A DNA stretch of 50,985 nucleotides from CADCTB01 sp964479465 (GTDB lineage: Bacteria > Actinomycetota > Acidimicrobiia > Acidimicrobiales > AC-14): the NCBI GenBank assembly GCA_964479465.1, contig CAYZMG010000027.1, positions 1-50,985 of the forward strand, in the 5' to 3' direction. The notes under the pieces were generated by a model. That model was not told the origin of the DNA. It ran no database searches and saw only the letters and a list, made by a program, of their open reading frames with translations. Positions 15,402-23,360 of this stretch are shown in pieces; position 1 is the first letter of the stretch; each line of letters begins with the position of its first letter. The translations under genes and the position numbers were made by a program.

Positions 15402-16681
15402 TGCTCCCCGCCGATCACCCGGAGAAGGGTGCCGACCCGGTCGACGCTGTCGAGCTCCCGGAGTTCGGCCACCGTGGCCTGCATGTCCCGCTCGCGGGCG
15501 GTGTGGGTGACCAGCACCAGTCGAGCCTCCTGGCCCATCCCGGTCTGGAGAACCTGCACGATCGAGACCAGGTGGCGGGCAAAGGCGGCGGCCACCTGCT
15601 CCAGGACGCCCGGGCGGTCGGCGACGTCGAGCGACAGGTAGTACTGCGAGCGGACCTCGTCCATGGGACGGAGGCGGGCCGACGCCAGCCCGGGGACGCC
15701 GGCCGATGTGCCCTGGCGCCGGTTGGCGGCGGCGTCGATCACGTCGCCCAGGGCGGCGCTGGCCGTCGGCCGCCCGCCGGCGCCCCGCCCGTAGAACATC
15801 AGCTCGCCGGCGGCGGCGCCCTCGACGAACACGGCGTTGAACGACTCGCGCACCGACGCGAGCGGGTGGGCGATCGGGACCATGGTCGGGTGCACCCGCA
15901 CCGCCACCTCGCCGCCCACGTCGTCGATCACGGCCAGGAGCTTGACGACGTACCCCAGGCGCTCGGCCATGGCGATGTCGTCGGCGGTCACGGCGGAGAT
16001 GCCCTCGCAGTAGACGTCGCCGGCCACCACCCGGACCCCGAAGGCCAGGCTGGCGATGATCGACGCCTTGGCCGCGGCGTCGTGGCCCTCGACGTCGGCG
16101 GTGGGATCCCGCTCGGCGTACCCCAGGGCCTGGGCCTCGGCCAGCGCCTCGGCGAAGGACTGCCCCGACTCGGTCATGCGGGTGAGGATGAAGTTGGTCG
16201 TGCCGTTGACGATGCCGAGCACCCGCGTGATCCGGTCGCCGGCGAGGGACTCCCGCAGCGGCCGCATCAGCGGGATGGCGCCGGCGACGGCCGCTTCGAA
16301 GAGCAGGTCGACGCCGGCCTTGGCCGCGGCGTCGAACAGCTCGGCGCCGCACGCCGCCATCAGTTCCTTGTTGGCGGTGACGACCGGCTTGCCGGCCTTC
16401 AGCGCGGCGAGGACCAGGTCCTTCGCCGGCTGGAGGCCCCCGATGACCTCGACGATCAGGTCGATCTCGGGGTCGACCACCACGCCGGCAGCGTCGTCGG
16501 TGAAGCCGGTGAAACCCTCGCGGGCCTTGGTCACATCACGGACGGCGACCCGGGCCACCTCCAGGCGCAGGCCGGTGCGGGCGGCGATGGTGTCGCCGTT
16601 CTCGCCGATCAGGGCGACCACGGCCGCGCCGACGTTGCCGTACCCCAGCACGCCGATGCGCACGGTCGAGTTCCCGTCCAT
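15398..16681 (-). CDS. hom: Homoserine dehydrogenase
   Basis: Reduces aspartate semialdehyde to homoserine. The 427-residue protein has an N-terminal Rossmann motif GVLGYGNVGAAVV, the catalytic domain with NGTTNFILTRM and EGHDAAAKASI, and a C-terminal ACT domain (SLDVADRPGVLEQVAAAF) for amino-acid feedback, usually by threonine. I chose ATG 16681 with GGTGGG upstream. A TTG at 16696 is also possible, with GGAGGGGAGGG before it. It is separated from upstream lysA by a 42-bp palindrome, and it is coupled to thrC downstream. Confidence 0.94.
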   Translation of the reverse strand: MDGNSTVRIGVLGYGNVGAAVVALIGENGDTIAARTGLRLEVARVAVRDVTKAREGFTGFTDDAAGVVVDPEIDLIVEVIGGLQPAKDLVLAALKAGKPVVTANKELMAACGAELFDAAAKAGVDLLFEAAVAGAIPLMRPLRESLAGDRITRVLGIVNGTTNFILTRMTESGQSFAEALAEAQALGYAERDPTADVEGHDAAAKASIIASLAFGVRVVAGDVYCEGISAVTADDIAMAERLGYVVKLLAVIDDVGGEVAVRVHPTMVPIAHPLASVRESFNAVFVEGAAAGELMFYGRGAGGRPTASAALGDVIDAAANRRQGTSAGVPGLASARLRPMDEVRSQYYLSLDVADRPGVLEQVAAAFARHLVSIVQVLQTGMGQEARLVLVTHTARERDMQATVAELRELDSVDRVGTLLRVIGGEQ

Positions 16682-16713
16682 GCGCCCACCGTACAACCAC
16701 CCTCCCCTCCGAT

Positions 16714-16755
16714 TTGGCTGCAGTTACGGTCGGATACGACCGTCAGTGCAGCCAG
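16714..16755 (-). repeat. 42-bp palindromic element, copy 2 (after lysA)
   Basis: It has the same arms as copy 1 (TTGGCTGCAG at one end, TGCAGCCAG at the other) and the same core ACGGTCG/CGACCGT around a short loop. It starts 6 nt after the lysA stop codon and lies about 30 nt before hom. Confidence 0.85.
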
Positions 16756-16761
16756 AACGCC

Positions 16762-18030
16762 TCAGGTGTCGAGCCGGAGCAGGTCGTCCAGCGTCTCGCG
16801 GCGGACGACGACCCGGGCCTCGCCGCCGGCGACGAACACCACCGGTGGGCGCGGGACCTTGTTGTAGTTCGATGCCATGGAGTGGCCGTAGGCGCCGGTG
16901 ACCGGGGTGCAGAGGATGTCGCCGATGGCGAGGTCGGCGGGCACATGGGCGTCGCGCACCACGATGTCGCCCGACTCGCAGTGCTTGCCGACGACGGTGA
17001 CGGTGCGTGGCCGCTCCGCCAGCGTGGCCCGGGGCAGGAACGCCTCGTAGCCGCTCCCGTAGAGCACGGGGCGGGGGTTGTCGCTCATGCCGCCGTCGAC
17101 GGAGACATAGGTGCGGACGCCGGCGATCTCCTTGATGGTGCCCACCCGGTACAGGGTGAGGCCGGCGGCGGCAGCGATGGCGCGGCCTGGCTCGACGGTG
17201 ATCCGGGCCCCGATGCCGGCTGCCGAGCAGGCGGCGTGCAGCACCGCGGCCCACTCGGTGATCGTGGGCGCCGCCTCCCCCTCGACGTAGGGCACGCCGA
17301 GGCCGCCCCCCAGGCACAGCTCCTCGACGCCCAGCGGCTCCACGAACCCGGCAAGGATCTCGATGGCCTTCTCGAAGGACCGCAGCAGGAAGATCTGGCT
17401 CCCGATGTGGGCATGCACACCCACGAGGTCGAAGGCGGGGTGGACCTGGCAGTGCTCGACGGCCCGGCCGGCGTCTCCCGACGCCACGCCGAGCCCGAAC
17501 TTGGAGTCGGTCTGGCCGGTCATCACGTACTCATGGGTGTGGGCCTCCACCCCCGGCGTGACCCGCACCATCACCCGGGTCGGCTCCCCCGACACCGAGT
17601 GCAGGGCCTCCAGCCGGACCAGCTCGTCGAAGGAGTCGACGACCACCCGTATGCCGAGCTCATGGGCCCGCCGCAGCTCGTCGACCGACTTGTTGTTGCC
17701 GTGCAGCACGATCCGCTCAGGAGGCACGCCGGCGGCCAGGGCCACATGCAGCTCGCCCCCGGTGGCGACGTCGACCCGCATGCCCTCCTCGTGGACGAGG
17801 CGGGCCATTGCCATGCACAGGAAGGCCTTGGACCCATACGCCACGCCGTCGCCGAAGGCGGCCACCGCCTCCCGGCACCGGGCCCGCAGGTGGTCCTCGT
17901 CGTAGACGAAGACCGGCGTGCCGTACTCGGTGGCCAGCGCCAACACGTCGACCCCGCCCACCGTCAGCCGCCCGTCCTGGCCCACATGGGCGGAGTCGGG
18001 CAGGACGTGACGAGGGAGAGGGTGGATCAC
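16762..18030 (-). CDS. lysA: Diaminopimelate decarboxylase
   Basis: The last step of lysine synthesis, decarboxylating meso-diaminopimelate. The 422-residue protein has a group IV decarboxylase barrel: VAYGSKAFL with the cofactor Lys near residue 68, VHAHIGSQI, CLGGGLGVPY, TVEPGRAIAA, then the C-terminal barrel with GKHCESGDI (active-site Cys contributed across the dimer) and GAYGHSMASNYN. GTG 18030 overlaps the argS stop (GTGA), linking lysA to argS translation, an arrangement known from several actinobacteria. Confidence 0.94.
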   Translation of the reverse strand: MIHPLPRHVLPDSAHVGQDGRLTVGGVDVLALATEYGTPVFVYDEDHLRARCREAVAAFGDGVAYGSKAFLCMAMARLVHEEGMRVDVATGGELHVALAAGVPPERIVLHGNNKSVDELRRAHELGIRVVVDSFDELVRLEALHSVSGEPTRVMVRVTPGVEAHTHEYVMTGQTDSKFGLGVASGDAGRAVEHCQVHPAFDLVGVHAHIGSQIFLLRSFEKAIEILAGFVEPLGVEELCLGGGLGVPYVEGEAAPTITEWAAVLHAACSAAGIGARITVEPGRAIAAAAGLTLYRVGTIKEIAGVRTYVSVDGGMSDNPRPVLYGSGYEAFLPRATLAERPRTVTVVGKHCESGDIVVRDAHVPADLAIGDILCTPVTGAYGHSMASNYNKVPRPPVVFVAGGEARVVVRRETLDDLLRLDT

Positions 18031-19640
18031 ATCGAGTCGGGCGCGCTGACCCCGAGCAGGTCGAGCCCGATGGCCAGCCCGATCCGGGTCGACTCCACCA
18101 GCCACAACCGGGCCTGGGTCTGGGTGTGGGTGACGCCCTCGCCCATGACGTAGCAGTCGTGGTAGAAGCCGTGGAACCGCCCGGCCAGCTCCCGGACCCA
18201 GGTGGCCACCTTGTGCGGGGCCCGGGTGCGGCAGGCGTCGGCCACCACCTCGGGCAGCTCCGCCAAGCTGCGCAGCAGGTCCAGCTCCCGGGGGTGCTCC
18301 AACCCCGACAGGTCGACGATCTCCAGCGGGTAACGCTGGACGCCCTTCTCCGCCGCCACCCGAGAGATCGAGGCGATCCGGGCGTGGGCGTACTGGACGT
18401 AGAAGACCGGGTTGTCCATCGACTTGGACACGACGGCGTCGAGGTCGAAGGTCTGCTTGGTGTCGATGGACTGGAGCAGGAACGTCAGCCGGGCCACGTC
18501 GGGGCCGACCTCGTCGACCACCTCGGCCAGCTCGACGTAGTTGCCGCTGCGCTTGCCCATGCGGACGACATCGCCGCCCTTGAGGATGGTGACCAGCTGG
18601 CCCAGCACGATCTCGAGCTCGTCGGGGTCGTGGCCAAGGGCCTGGACGCCGGCCTTCAGCCGGGCGACGTGGCCGTGGTGATCCGCGCCCCAGATGTCGA
18701 TCAGCCGGGTGAAGCCCCGGGTGAACTTGTCGCGGTGGTAGGCGATGTCGCCCAGCAGGTAGGTGGGCTCGCCGCCGGTCTTGAGGAGAACCTCGTCCTT
18801 GGCCAGGCCCAGGTCGGTGGTGCGCAGCCAGGTAGCGCCGTCGGCCTCGAAGACCATGCCCGACGCCCGCAGGTCGGCCAGGGCGGCCTCGATGGCGCCG
18901 GAGTCGACCATGGACTGCTCGCTGAACCAGGTGTCGAACTCCACGCCCAGAGACCCCAGGGCGCCGGCGATGTCGGCCACTGCCCGCTGGCGGGCCCAGG
19001 CGACCGGGTCGGCGTCGTCGGGCATCTCGGCGGCCCAGTCGGCGATGTACCCGCCCTTGTAGCCGTCCTCCGGCGTGGGCTCTCCGGCCTTGGCCGCGGC
19101 CAGCGAAGCGCCGAGCAGGCCCACCTGCAGGCCCCGGTCGTTGACGTAGTACTCCCGGTGGATGTCGTAGCCGCACCGCTGGAGGATCCGGCACAGGGCG
19201 TCGCCGTAGACGGCCCACCGGCCGGCGCCGACGTGGAGGGGCCCGGTGGGGTTGGCGCTGACGAACTCGACGTTGACCCTCTCGCCGTGGCCGATGTCGT
19301 GGCGGGCATAACCGGCGACGCCGGCCTCGACCACCTCGGTCAGGCAGTCGTGCAGCCAGCGGTCGTGGAGCTTGAAGTTGATGAAGCCGGGGCCGGCGAC
19401 GTTCATCGTCGCCACGTAGGCCGGCGGGTCGGCGCCCATCCGGGCCACGAGGGCGTCGGCCAGCTCGCGAGGGTTGCGCCCGGTGGCCTTGGCCGCGGCA
19501 AGGGCGACGCTGGAGGACCAGTCGCCCAGTTCCGGCCGGTTGGAGCGCTCCACGGGGATGCGCTCGGGCACCGGGTCGACGCCGAGCGCCACCAGCGCGC
19601 CGCGCAGGGAGGAGGTGAGGATGTCCTGGATCATCGGCAT
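18027..19640 (-). CDS. argS: Arginyl-tRNA synthetase
   Basis: A class I synthetase of 537 residues. It has an N-terminal Add-1 domain, EFVSANPTGPLHVGAGRWA carrying the HIGH-like HVGAG signature, GADHHGHVARLKAG and RMGKRSGNYV in the KMSKS-loop position. The C-terminal DALR anticodon-binding domain includes VQYAHARIASISR and ELAGRFHGFYHDCYV. ATG 19640 is used; a second ATG lies two codons in. It is the first long gene of the amino-acid operon, 10 nt after a small receiver protein gene. Confidence 0.95.
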   Translation of the reverse strand: MPMIQDILTSSLRGALVALGVDPVPERIPVERSNRPELGDWSSSVALAAAKATGRNPRELADALVARMGADPPAYVATMNVAGPGFINFKLHDRWLHDCLTEVVEAGVAGYARHDIGHGERVNVEFVSANPTGPLHVGAGRWAVYGDALCRILQRCGYDIHREYYVNDRGLQVGLLGASLAAAKAGEPTPEDGYKGGYIADWAAEMPDDADPVAWARQRAVADIAGALGSLGVEFDTWFSEQSMVDSGAIEAALADLRASGMVFEADGATWLRTTDLGLAKDEVLLKTGGEPTYLLGDIAYHRDKFTRGFTRLIDIWGADHHGHVARLKAGVQALGHDPDELEIVLGQLVTILKGGDVVRMGKRSGNYVELAEVVDEVGPDVARLTFLLQSIDTKQTFDLDAVVSKSMDNPVFYVQYAHARIASISRVAAEKGVQRYPLEIVDLSGLEHPRELDLLRSLAELPEVVADACRTRAPHKVATWVRELAGRFHGFYHDCYVMGEGVTHTQTQARLWLVESTRIGLAIGLDLLGVSAPDSM

Positions 19641-19650
19641 AGGTGTGGGG

Positions 19651-20031
19651 TTAGCTTCGGGGCCGGGCCATGACGGCGTTGAGCCGGTCGATCAGCTCCA
19701 GCGGGTCGAATGGCTTGGTGATGTAGTCGTCGGCGCCCAGGTCGAGGCCCTGCCTGACCTCGGTCTTCTGCGCCTTGGCCGACAGCAGGATCACCGGCAG
19801 GTCCTCGGTGGAGGGGTCGCCCTTGAGGTCGGTCAGCAGCTGGAGGCCGTCCCGCTTGGGCATCATGATGTCGGAGATCACGATGTCGGGCCGCTCGGCC
19901 TTGGCCCGCCGGAAGCCCTCCTCGCCGTCGGCGGCGCAGATGACGTTCAGCCCTTCGATCTCGAAATTGACCCGTAGCAGCTCGAGGATGACCGGATCGT
20001 CGTCGATCACCAGCACGGTCAGCTTGCGCAC
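19651..20031 (-). CDS. Single-domain response regulator (CheY-like)
   Basis: A stand-alone 126-residue receiver domain. VLVIDDDP is the acidic pocket, DIVISDIMMP holds the phosphoacceptor Asp near residue 54, and DYITKPFDP holds the conserved Lys. There is no output domain, so it acts through protein contacts. It is the first gene of the minus-strand run that continues into argS, although no kinase is adjacent. The GTG start is 6 nt downstream of a TAGAAT hexamer, suggesting a leaderless mRNA. Confidence 0.88.
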   Translation of the reverse strand: MRKLTVLVIDDDPVILELLRVNFEIEGLNVICAADGEEGFRRAKAERPDIVISDIMMPKRDGLQLLTDLKGDPSTEDLPVILLSAKAQKTEVRQGLDLGADDYITKPFDPLELIDRLNAVMARPRS

Positions 20032-20037
20032 CCCGAG

Positions 20038-20043
20038 ATTCTA
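20038..20043 (-). promoter_or_regulatory. -10 hexamer TAGAAT, leaderless geometry
   Basis: TAGAAT on the minus strand ends 6 nt before GTG 20031. It is probably the promoter for the receiver-argS-lysA run. Confidence 0.5.
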
Positions 20044-20050
20044 CCGGCGC

Positions 20051-20078
20051 TCGACACCTAGCCCCAGGCAGATACCAT
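20051..20078 (+). promoter_or_regulatory. Promoter of tRNA-Arg
   Basis: TCGACA (20051-20056) and TACCAT (20073-20078) are separated by 16 bp, and the tRNA starts 15 nt further on. Both hexamers are close to the housekeeping consensus. Confidence 0.45.
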
Positions 20079-20092
20079 CAGAGGCGGAGCAG

Positions 20093-20164
20093 GCCCTCGT
20101 AGCTCAGGGGATAGAGCACCGCCCTCCGGAGGCGGGTGCGTAGGTTCGAATCCTACCGAGGGCG
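20093..20164 (+). tRNA. tRNA-Arg (anticodon CCG)
   Basis: A complete 72-nt cloverleaf. The acceptor arm GCCCTCG pairs with CGAGGGC, the D arm is GCTC...GAGC, and the anticodon stem CCGCC/GGCGG encloses the loop CTCCGGA (anticodon CCG, reading CGG). The T arm contains GGTTCGAATCC. The discriminator base is G; CCA is not encoded. Confidence 0.95.
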
Positions 20165-20233
20165 CTTCCGATGTCGTGTCATGACCGACGATCTCCCGGG
20201 AACCAGCCGCCGGCGGTCGACGTCTGACGCTCC

Positions 20234-21190
20234 ATGGGAGCCCGCCGTCTCTGCGCCGCCCTGGTCCTCCTCGCCGCCGGCGCCTGCGGACAGGACGTCG
20301 AGCGGACGGCGCCGGCGCCCCTCGCGGCCCAGGAGGCAACCACGACGTCCGCGGTCCGTGCTGCGCGCACGCCGCCGACCTTCACGCCGGCTCCGGCCGT
20401 GCCCCAACCACCGCTGATCCTCCGAGCCGGAGGGATCGAGACCGAGGCCGTGCTCTGGTCGTCGTGCTGGAGCTCGGGCAACAGCAGCAGGTGCGCCGAC
20501 GGCCGCCCGCCGGAGGTACCGCCCGACATCGGCAGCCCACCCGACATCGAGGTGGCCTTCGACACTCCGGGCTGGCGGTTCTCGGCCACGTTCACGCCCA
20601 CCGCAGACGCGTGCGGTCGCCAGCAGTCCGTCGACCTGGCTGCCGTCGGGCCGACCACGCACCGGCTCCGCCCGTTCGGCCCCACCGGCGACTACACGGT
20701 CACCCTGCACGGCGACTCCACCGATTCGGCGACCAACAACGGCGACGTGGCGACGACCTTCCGCTGGCGGACGACCTCGGACGGGCCGAACGAGCCCCCC
20801 AGCTCGACCATGAGCCTCCTCCCCGCCCGCCCCGAGCTGAAGATCAGCCTCGGCGCCGAGTTCCGGGCACGAGGCCTCGGCGTCTCGACCCAACCCGGCG
20901 AGGTCGAGGCCCGCGCCGTCGTCACCGCCGCCAACGGCGCCTCGATGACGGTCACGTTCGGCGCCTACCCCGGCGGGCAGTGCGTCCCGGACGGGATGGT
21001 GTCCATGCGCTCGGACGGCGAGGACGGGCGCGCCGTCGCCGGCCTCGGGCCGGCGCCGTACCGCTACGCCGTGACCCTGGTCCTTCACGGGACGACCTAC
21101 CAGGGAACGGGCTCCTGGCCGCAGGACGAGATCGACGACTGCAGCCCGTGCACCCGGCTGCGCTGGGACCTGCCGCTGCCGGCGCTCTGA
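20234..21190 (+). CDS. Predicted lipoprotein of unknown function
   Basis: A 318-residue exported protein. The N-terminus has a signal peptide ending in the lipobox LAAGAC, so it should be lipid-anchored at Cys18. A Thr/Ala/Pro-rich linker runs to about residue 60. The mature part looks beta-rich, with several Cys (LWSSCWSSGNSSRCADG, then a C-terminal DDCSPCTRLRW) that could form disulfides. I recognise no catalytic family. It stands alone between the tRNA and a toxin-antitoxin pair. Confidence 0.7.
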   Translation: MGARRLCAALVLLAAGACGQDVERTAPAPLAAQEATTTSAVRAARTPPTFTPAPAVPQPPLILRAGGIETEAVLWSSCWSSGNSSRCADGRPPEVPPDIGSPPDIEVAFDTPGWRFSATFTPTADACGRQQSVDLAAVGPTTHRLRPFGPTGDYTVTLHGDSTDSATNNGDVATTFRWRTTSDGPNEPPSSTMSLLPARPELKISLGAEFRARGLGVSTQPGEVEARAVVTAANGASMTVTFGAYPGGQCVPDGMVSMRSDGEDGRAVAGLGPAPYRYAVTLVLHGTTYQGTGSWPQDEIDDCSPCTRLRWDLPLPAL

Positions 21191-21216
21191 TCGACGGCTC
21201 CCGGGAGAGCGCTACG

Positions 21217-21238
21217 TGTAGTACTACAGCGCTACAAT
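21217..21238 (+). promoter_or_regulatory. Palindromic operator and -10 of the RHH/DUF5615 pair
   Basis: TGTAGTACTACA at 21217-21228 is a perfect 12-bp palindrome, flanked on both sides by AGCGCTAC. TACAAT at 21233-21238 is a near-perfect -10 box ending 6 nt before ATG 21245. An antitoxin bound to the palindrome would block the promoter. Confidence 0.6.
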
Positions 21239-21244
21239 CTGGCC

Positions 21245-21667
21245 ATGCCCCGCCCGACGTCGTTCCGCCTACCTGTGGACCTCCTCGACCGGCTTGAGTC
21301 CGAGAGCCACGTCAGCAACACGTCGGTGACCTCGCTCGTGGTCACGCTTCTCGACGAGGGCCTCAAGATCCGACAGTTCCCGGGCATCGTCTACCGGAGC
21401 GGCCCGGCAGGCCGGCGAGCAGGCCTCGTCGGAGGGCCCGACGTCTGGGAGATCGTGCGCGATCTCCGTCACACCGCCGGACAGGGAGTCGCACGCATTG
21501 CCCACCTCGCCGAGGAGACGGGACTCTCCGCTGCTCGCATCACCCTCGCCGCTGATTTCTACGCCGCGTTCCCCGACGAGATCGACGCACGGGTCGAGGC
21601 CGACGAGCAGGCAGCCGAACGGGTCCGAAGGCTTGTCGACAAGCGGGACCGCCTCTTGTCGTCGTGA
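21245..21667 (+). CDS. Antitoxin with N-terminal RHH-like region
   Basis: A 140-residue protein. The N-terminus MPRPTSFRLPVDLLDRLESE, continuing NTSVTSLVVTLLDEGL, is a ribbon-helix-helix pattern. The middle GIVYRSGPAGRRAGLVGG and DVWEIV resembles the DUF433-type region seen in antitoxins of DUF5615 toxins. The C-terminus is helical and acidic. It overlaps the toxin gene by 4 nt (GTGA), and its own promoter carries a palindrome, both usual in toxin-antitoxin operons. Confidence 0.7.
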   Translation: MPRPTSFRLPVDLLDRLESESHVSNTSVTSLVVTLLDEGLKIRQFPGIVYRSGPAGRRAGLVGGPDVWEIVRDLRHTAGQGVARIAHLAEETGLSAARITLAADFYAAFPDEIDARVEADEQAAERVRRLVDKRDRLLSS

Positions 21668-22011
21668 GGTGGCTCATCGACGAGATGCTGCCGCCGGCGA
21701 CCGCGGATGAGTTGAACGAGCGTGGCCATGAGGCACTCGGCGTGGCCGCCGCCGGGCTGGCAGCGACCGACGACGCCATCGTCTACGCGGCCGCCGTCGA
21801 CCAGGACCGGGTGATGGTGACCGAGAACTTCGCCGACTTCAGCGTGGTCTTCACCCAGCGGCTCGCCGGCGAGCAGCCATGCGTCGCGCTGGTGTTCGTG
21901 GGCAAGAAGGACTACCCGCGAGGCGGCGCTCTCGCATCCCATCTCGCCGCCCACCTCCACCGTTGGGCGACCGACAACGCCGATCCGTATCCCGGTCCCC
22001 ACTGGCCGTGA
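21664..22011 (+). CDS. DUF5615 PIN-like toxin
   Basis: A 115-residue protein with the family pattern: MRWLIDEMLPPATADELNER with the first Asp, DDAIVYAAAVDQDRVMVTEN (Asp and Glu/Asn cluster) and FADFSVV. PIN-like proteins of this group are predicted RNases neutralised by the adjacent antitoxin. The acidic residues for metal binding are present, so it should be active. GTG 21664 is coupled to the antitoxin stop. The short C-terminal extension ends PGPHWP. Confidence 0.75.
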   Translation: MRWLIDEMLPPATADELNERGHEALGVAAAGLAATDDAIVYAAAVDQDRVMVTENFADFSVVFTQRLAGEQPCVALVFVGKKDYPRGGALASHLAAHLHRWATDNADPYPGPHWP

Positions 22012-22045
22012 TCCCCGGCCTCGACTGGCGCCAAGGCCGAGGTCG

Positions 22046-22696
22046 CTAATCGAAGAACATCTCGTAGCGGACCCGGCCGCCGGCGTCGAGCACCCGCACC
22101 GACTCCAGGTCGCCGGCGGGCAGATCCACCGGCCGGGCGAGGGTTCCGTGGCCCTGGTCCAGGCTGAAGGTGCCGACCTTGACCGGGGTGTCGTTGCCGG
22201 CGCGCAGCGCCTCCACGGAGTAGGAGTTGCTCGATCCGTCCATCCGGTCGAGGCTGACCACCAGCCAGGTGGGCCGGTCGCCGTAGACGACGGCCCGGCA
22301 CCGCCAGCGGCCCTCGTTGTCCGCCGCCAGAGCGGTCCGGATCTCCGTCGGCCGTTCGGACTCCCCCGCCAGCCACGTGGCGCCGGCGGTCGACAGCCCG
22401 GCCACCAAGGCGGCCGCGGCGATCCCGACCAGCAGGCGCCGGCGGCGGGTCGGCCGCAGCTCTCGCGCAGTGGCGGCTCCGCCCATCCGGGCCAGCACCT
22501 TGGACTCGAACCCCGGCGGGGGCTCGATCACCGGCGCCAGCAGGAGCATGCGGTCGGCCAGCCCGGCCAGGTCCTCCACCATTGCCCGGCAGGCGGCGCA
22601 GCCGGCGAGGTGGTCGAGGGCGACGGCGCGCTCGGCACCGGCCACGGTGCCCAGGGCCAGCTCGGCGGCCAGCGCCTCCAGCTCGGCGCAGGTCAC
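22046..22696 (-). CDS. Anti-sigma factor (zinc-finger, RskA-like)
   Basis: A 216-residue single-pass membrane protein. The cytoplasmic N-terminus has DHLAGCAACRAMV, the HxxxCxxC part of the ZAS zinc motif that binds the cognate sigma factor. One membrane span (RLLVGIAAAALVAGLSTAGA) lies near residues 85-110. The outer domain (~105 residues, WRCRAVVYGDRPTWLVVSLD) matches anti-sigma-K type C-termini. The GTG overlaps the sigma stop codon (GTGA). Release probably needs cleavage or a redox change; the signal is unknown. Confidence 0.8.
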   Translation of the reverse strand: MTCAELEALAAELALGTVAGAERAVALDHLAGCAACRAMVEDLAGLADRMLLLAPVIEPPPGFESKVLARMGGAATARELRPTRRRRLLVGIAAAALVAGLSTAGATWLAGESERPTEIRTALAADNEGRWRCRAVVYGDRPTWLVVSLDRMDGSSNSYSVEALRAGNDTPVKVGTFSLDQGHGTLARPVDLPAGDLESVRVLDAGGRVRYEMFFD

Positions 22697-23256
22697 GGTT
22701 CGGTACTCCGGCGGGCCATGGAGGCCCGCACCTTCTGCATCCCGGTGCGGATCCGGGTCTTCGCCGTGCCCAGCGGGATCGACTCCAGCTCGCTGATCTC
22801 GACCGCCGTCCGCCCGCACAGCGCGGCCAGCAGGAGCGCCTGGCGCTGCTCGGCGGGCAACCCGTCCAGCGCCACCCGCAGCTCGCGCACGCCGGCGCTG
22901 ATCTCGGCCGCCGCCTCGGGGCCGCTGGCCGCCGGCGTGCGCCAATCGAGATTGGCGAAGGTCTCCGGGTCGACGGGCTGGGCCCGGCGCAGGCGCATGG
23001 CGTCGATGGCCAGGCTACGGGTGATCACCAGCATCCACGTGTGTACCGACCCCCGGCGGGAGTCATACGCCTGGGCGTTGCGCCAGGCCCGCAGGAAGGC
23101 CTCCTGGGCCACGTCCTCGGCCAGGTCGGGATCGCCGACCATCGACCGGGCCAGCCCGTAGACCCGCCCCTGGTATCGGCGGATGAAGGCGGCGGCCGCG
23201 TCGGGGTCGCCCAGGGCAAAGCTGGCCAGGAGCGTGTCGTCGGACGCGGCGGACAT
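22693..23256 (-). CDS. ECF (group 4) RNA polymerase sigma factor
   Basis: A 187-residue sigma-70 family protein. Region 2 spans FIRRYQGRVYGLARSMVG, DLAEDVAQEAFLRAW and TWMLVITRSLAIDAMR. Region 4 is LPAEQRQALLLAALCG, then AVEISELESIPLGTAKTRI. The pairing with an RskA-like anti-sigma suggests a SigK-like (ECF19-type) group, but that is inference. ATG 23256 was chosen over longer forms because TACCCT lies 8 nt upstream and the extra N-terminus is not sigma-like. Confidence 0.88.
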   Translation of the reverse strand: MSAASDDTLLASFALGDPDAAAAFIRRYQGRVYGLARSMVGDPDLAEDVAQEAFLRAWRNAQAYDSRRGSVHTWMLVITRSLAIDAMRLRRAQPVDPETFANLDWRTPAASGPEAAAEISAGVRELRVALDGLPAEQRQALLLAALCGRTAVEISELESIPLGTAKTRIRTGMQKVRASMARRSTEP

Positions 23257-23288
23257 CGTGTCGAAGGGTACGGCCCCGGCGCCTCCAA

Positions 23289-23307
23289 GGATTGTCGCAA
23301 TCCATCC
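23289..23307. promoter_or_regulatory. Dyad in the sigma/lipoprotein divergent promoter region
   Basis: GGATTG and CAATCC form a 6-bp inverted repeat around TCG, between the divergent sigma and lipoprotein genes. CCATCC at 23302-23307 resembles the -35 of SigK-type promoters, facing the lipoprotein, but I cannot match a -10. Confidence 0.25.
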
Positions 23308-23360
23308 GCCGGTCCCGGCCGTAGGGATCATCGGCGACGAACGACACGGGAGGAACGATC

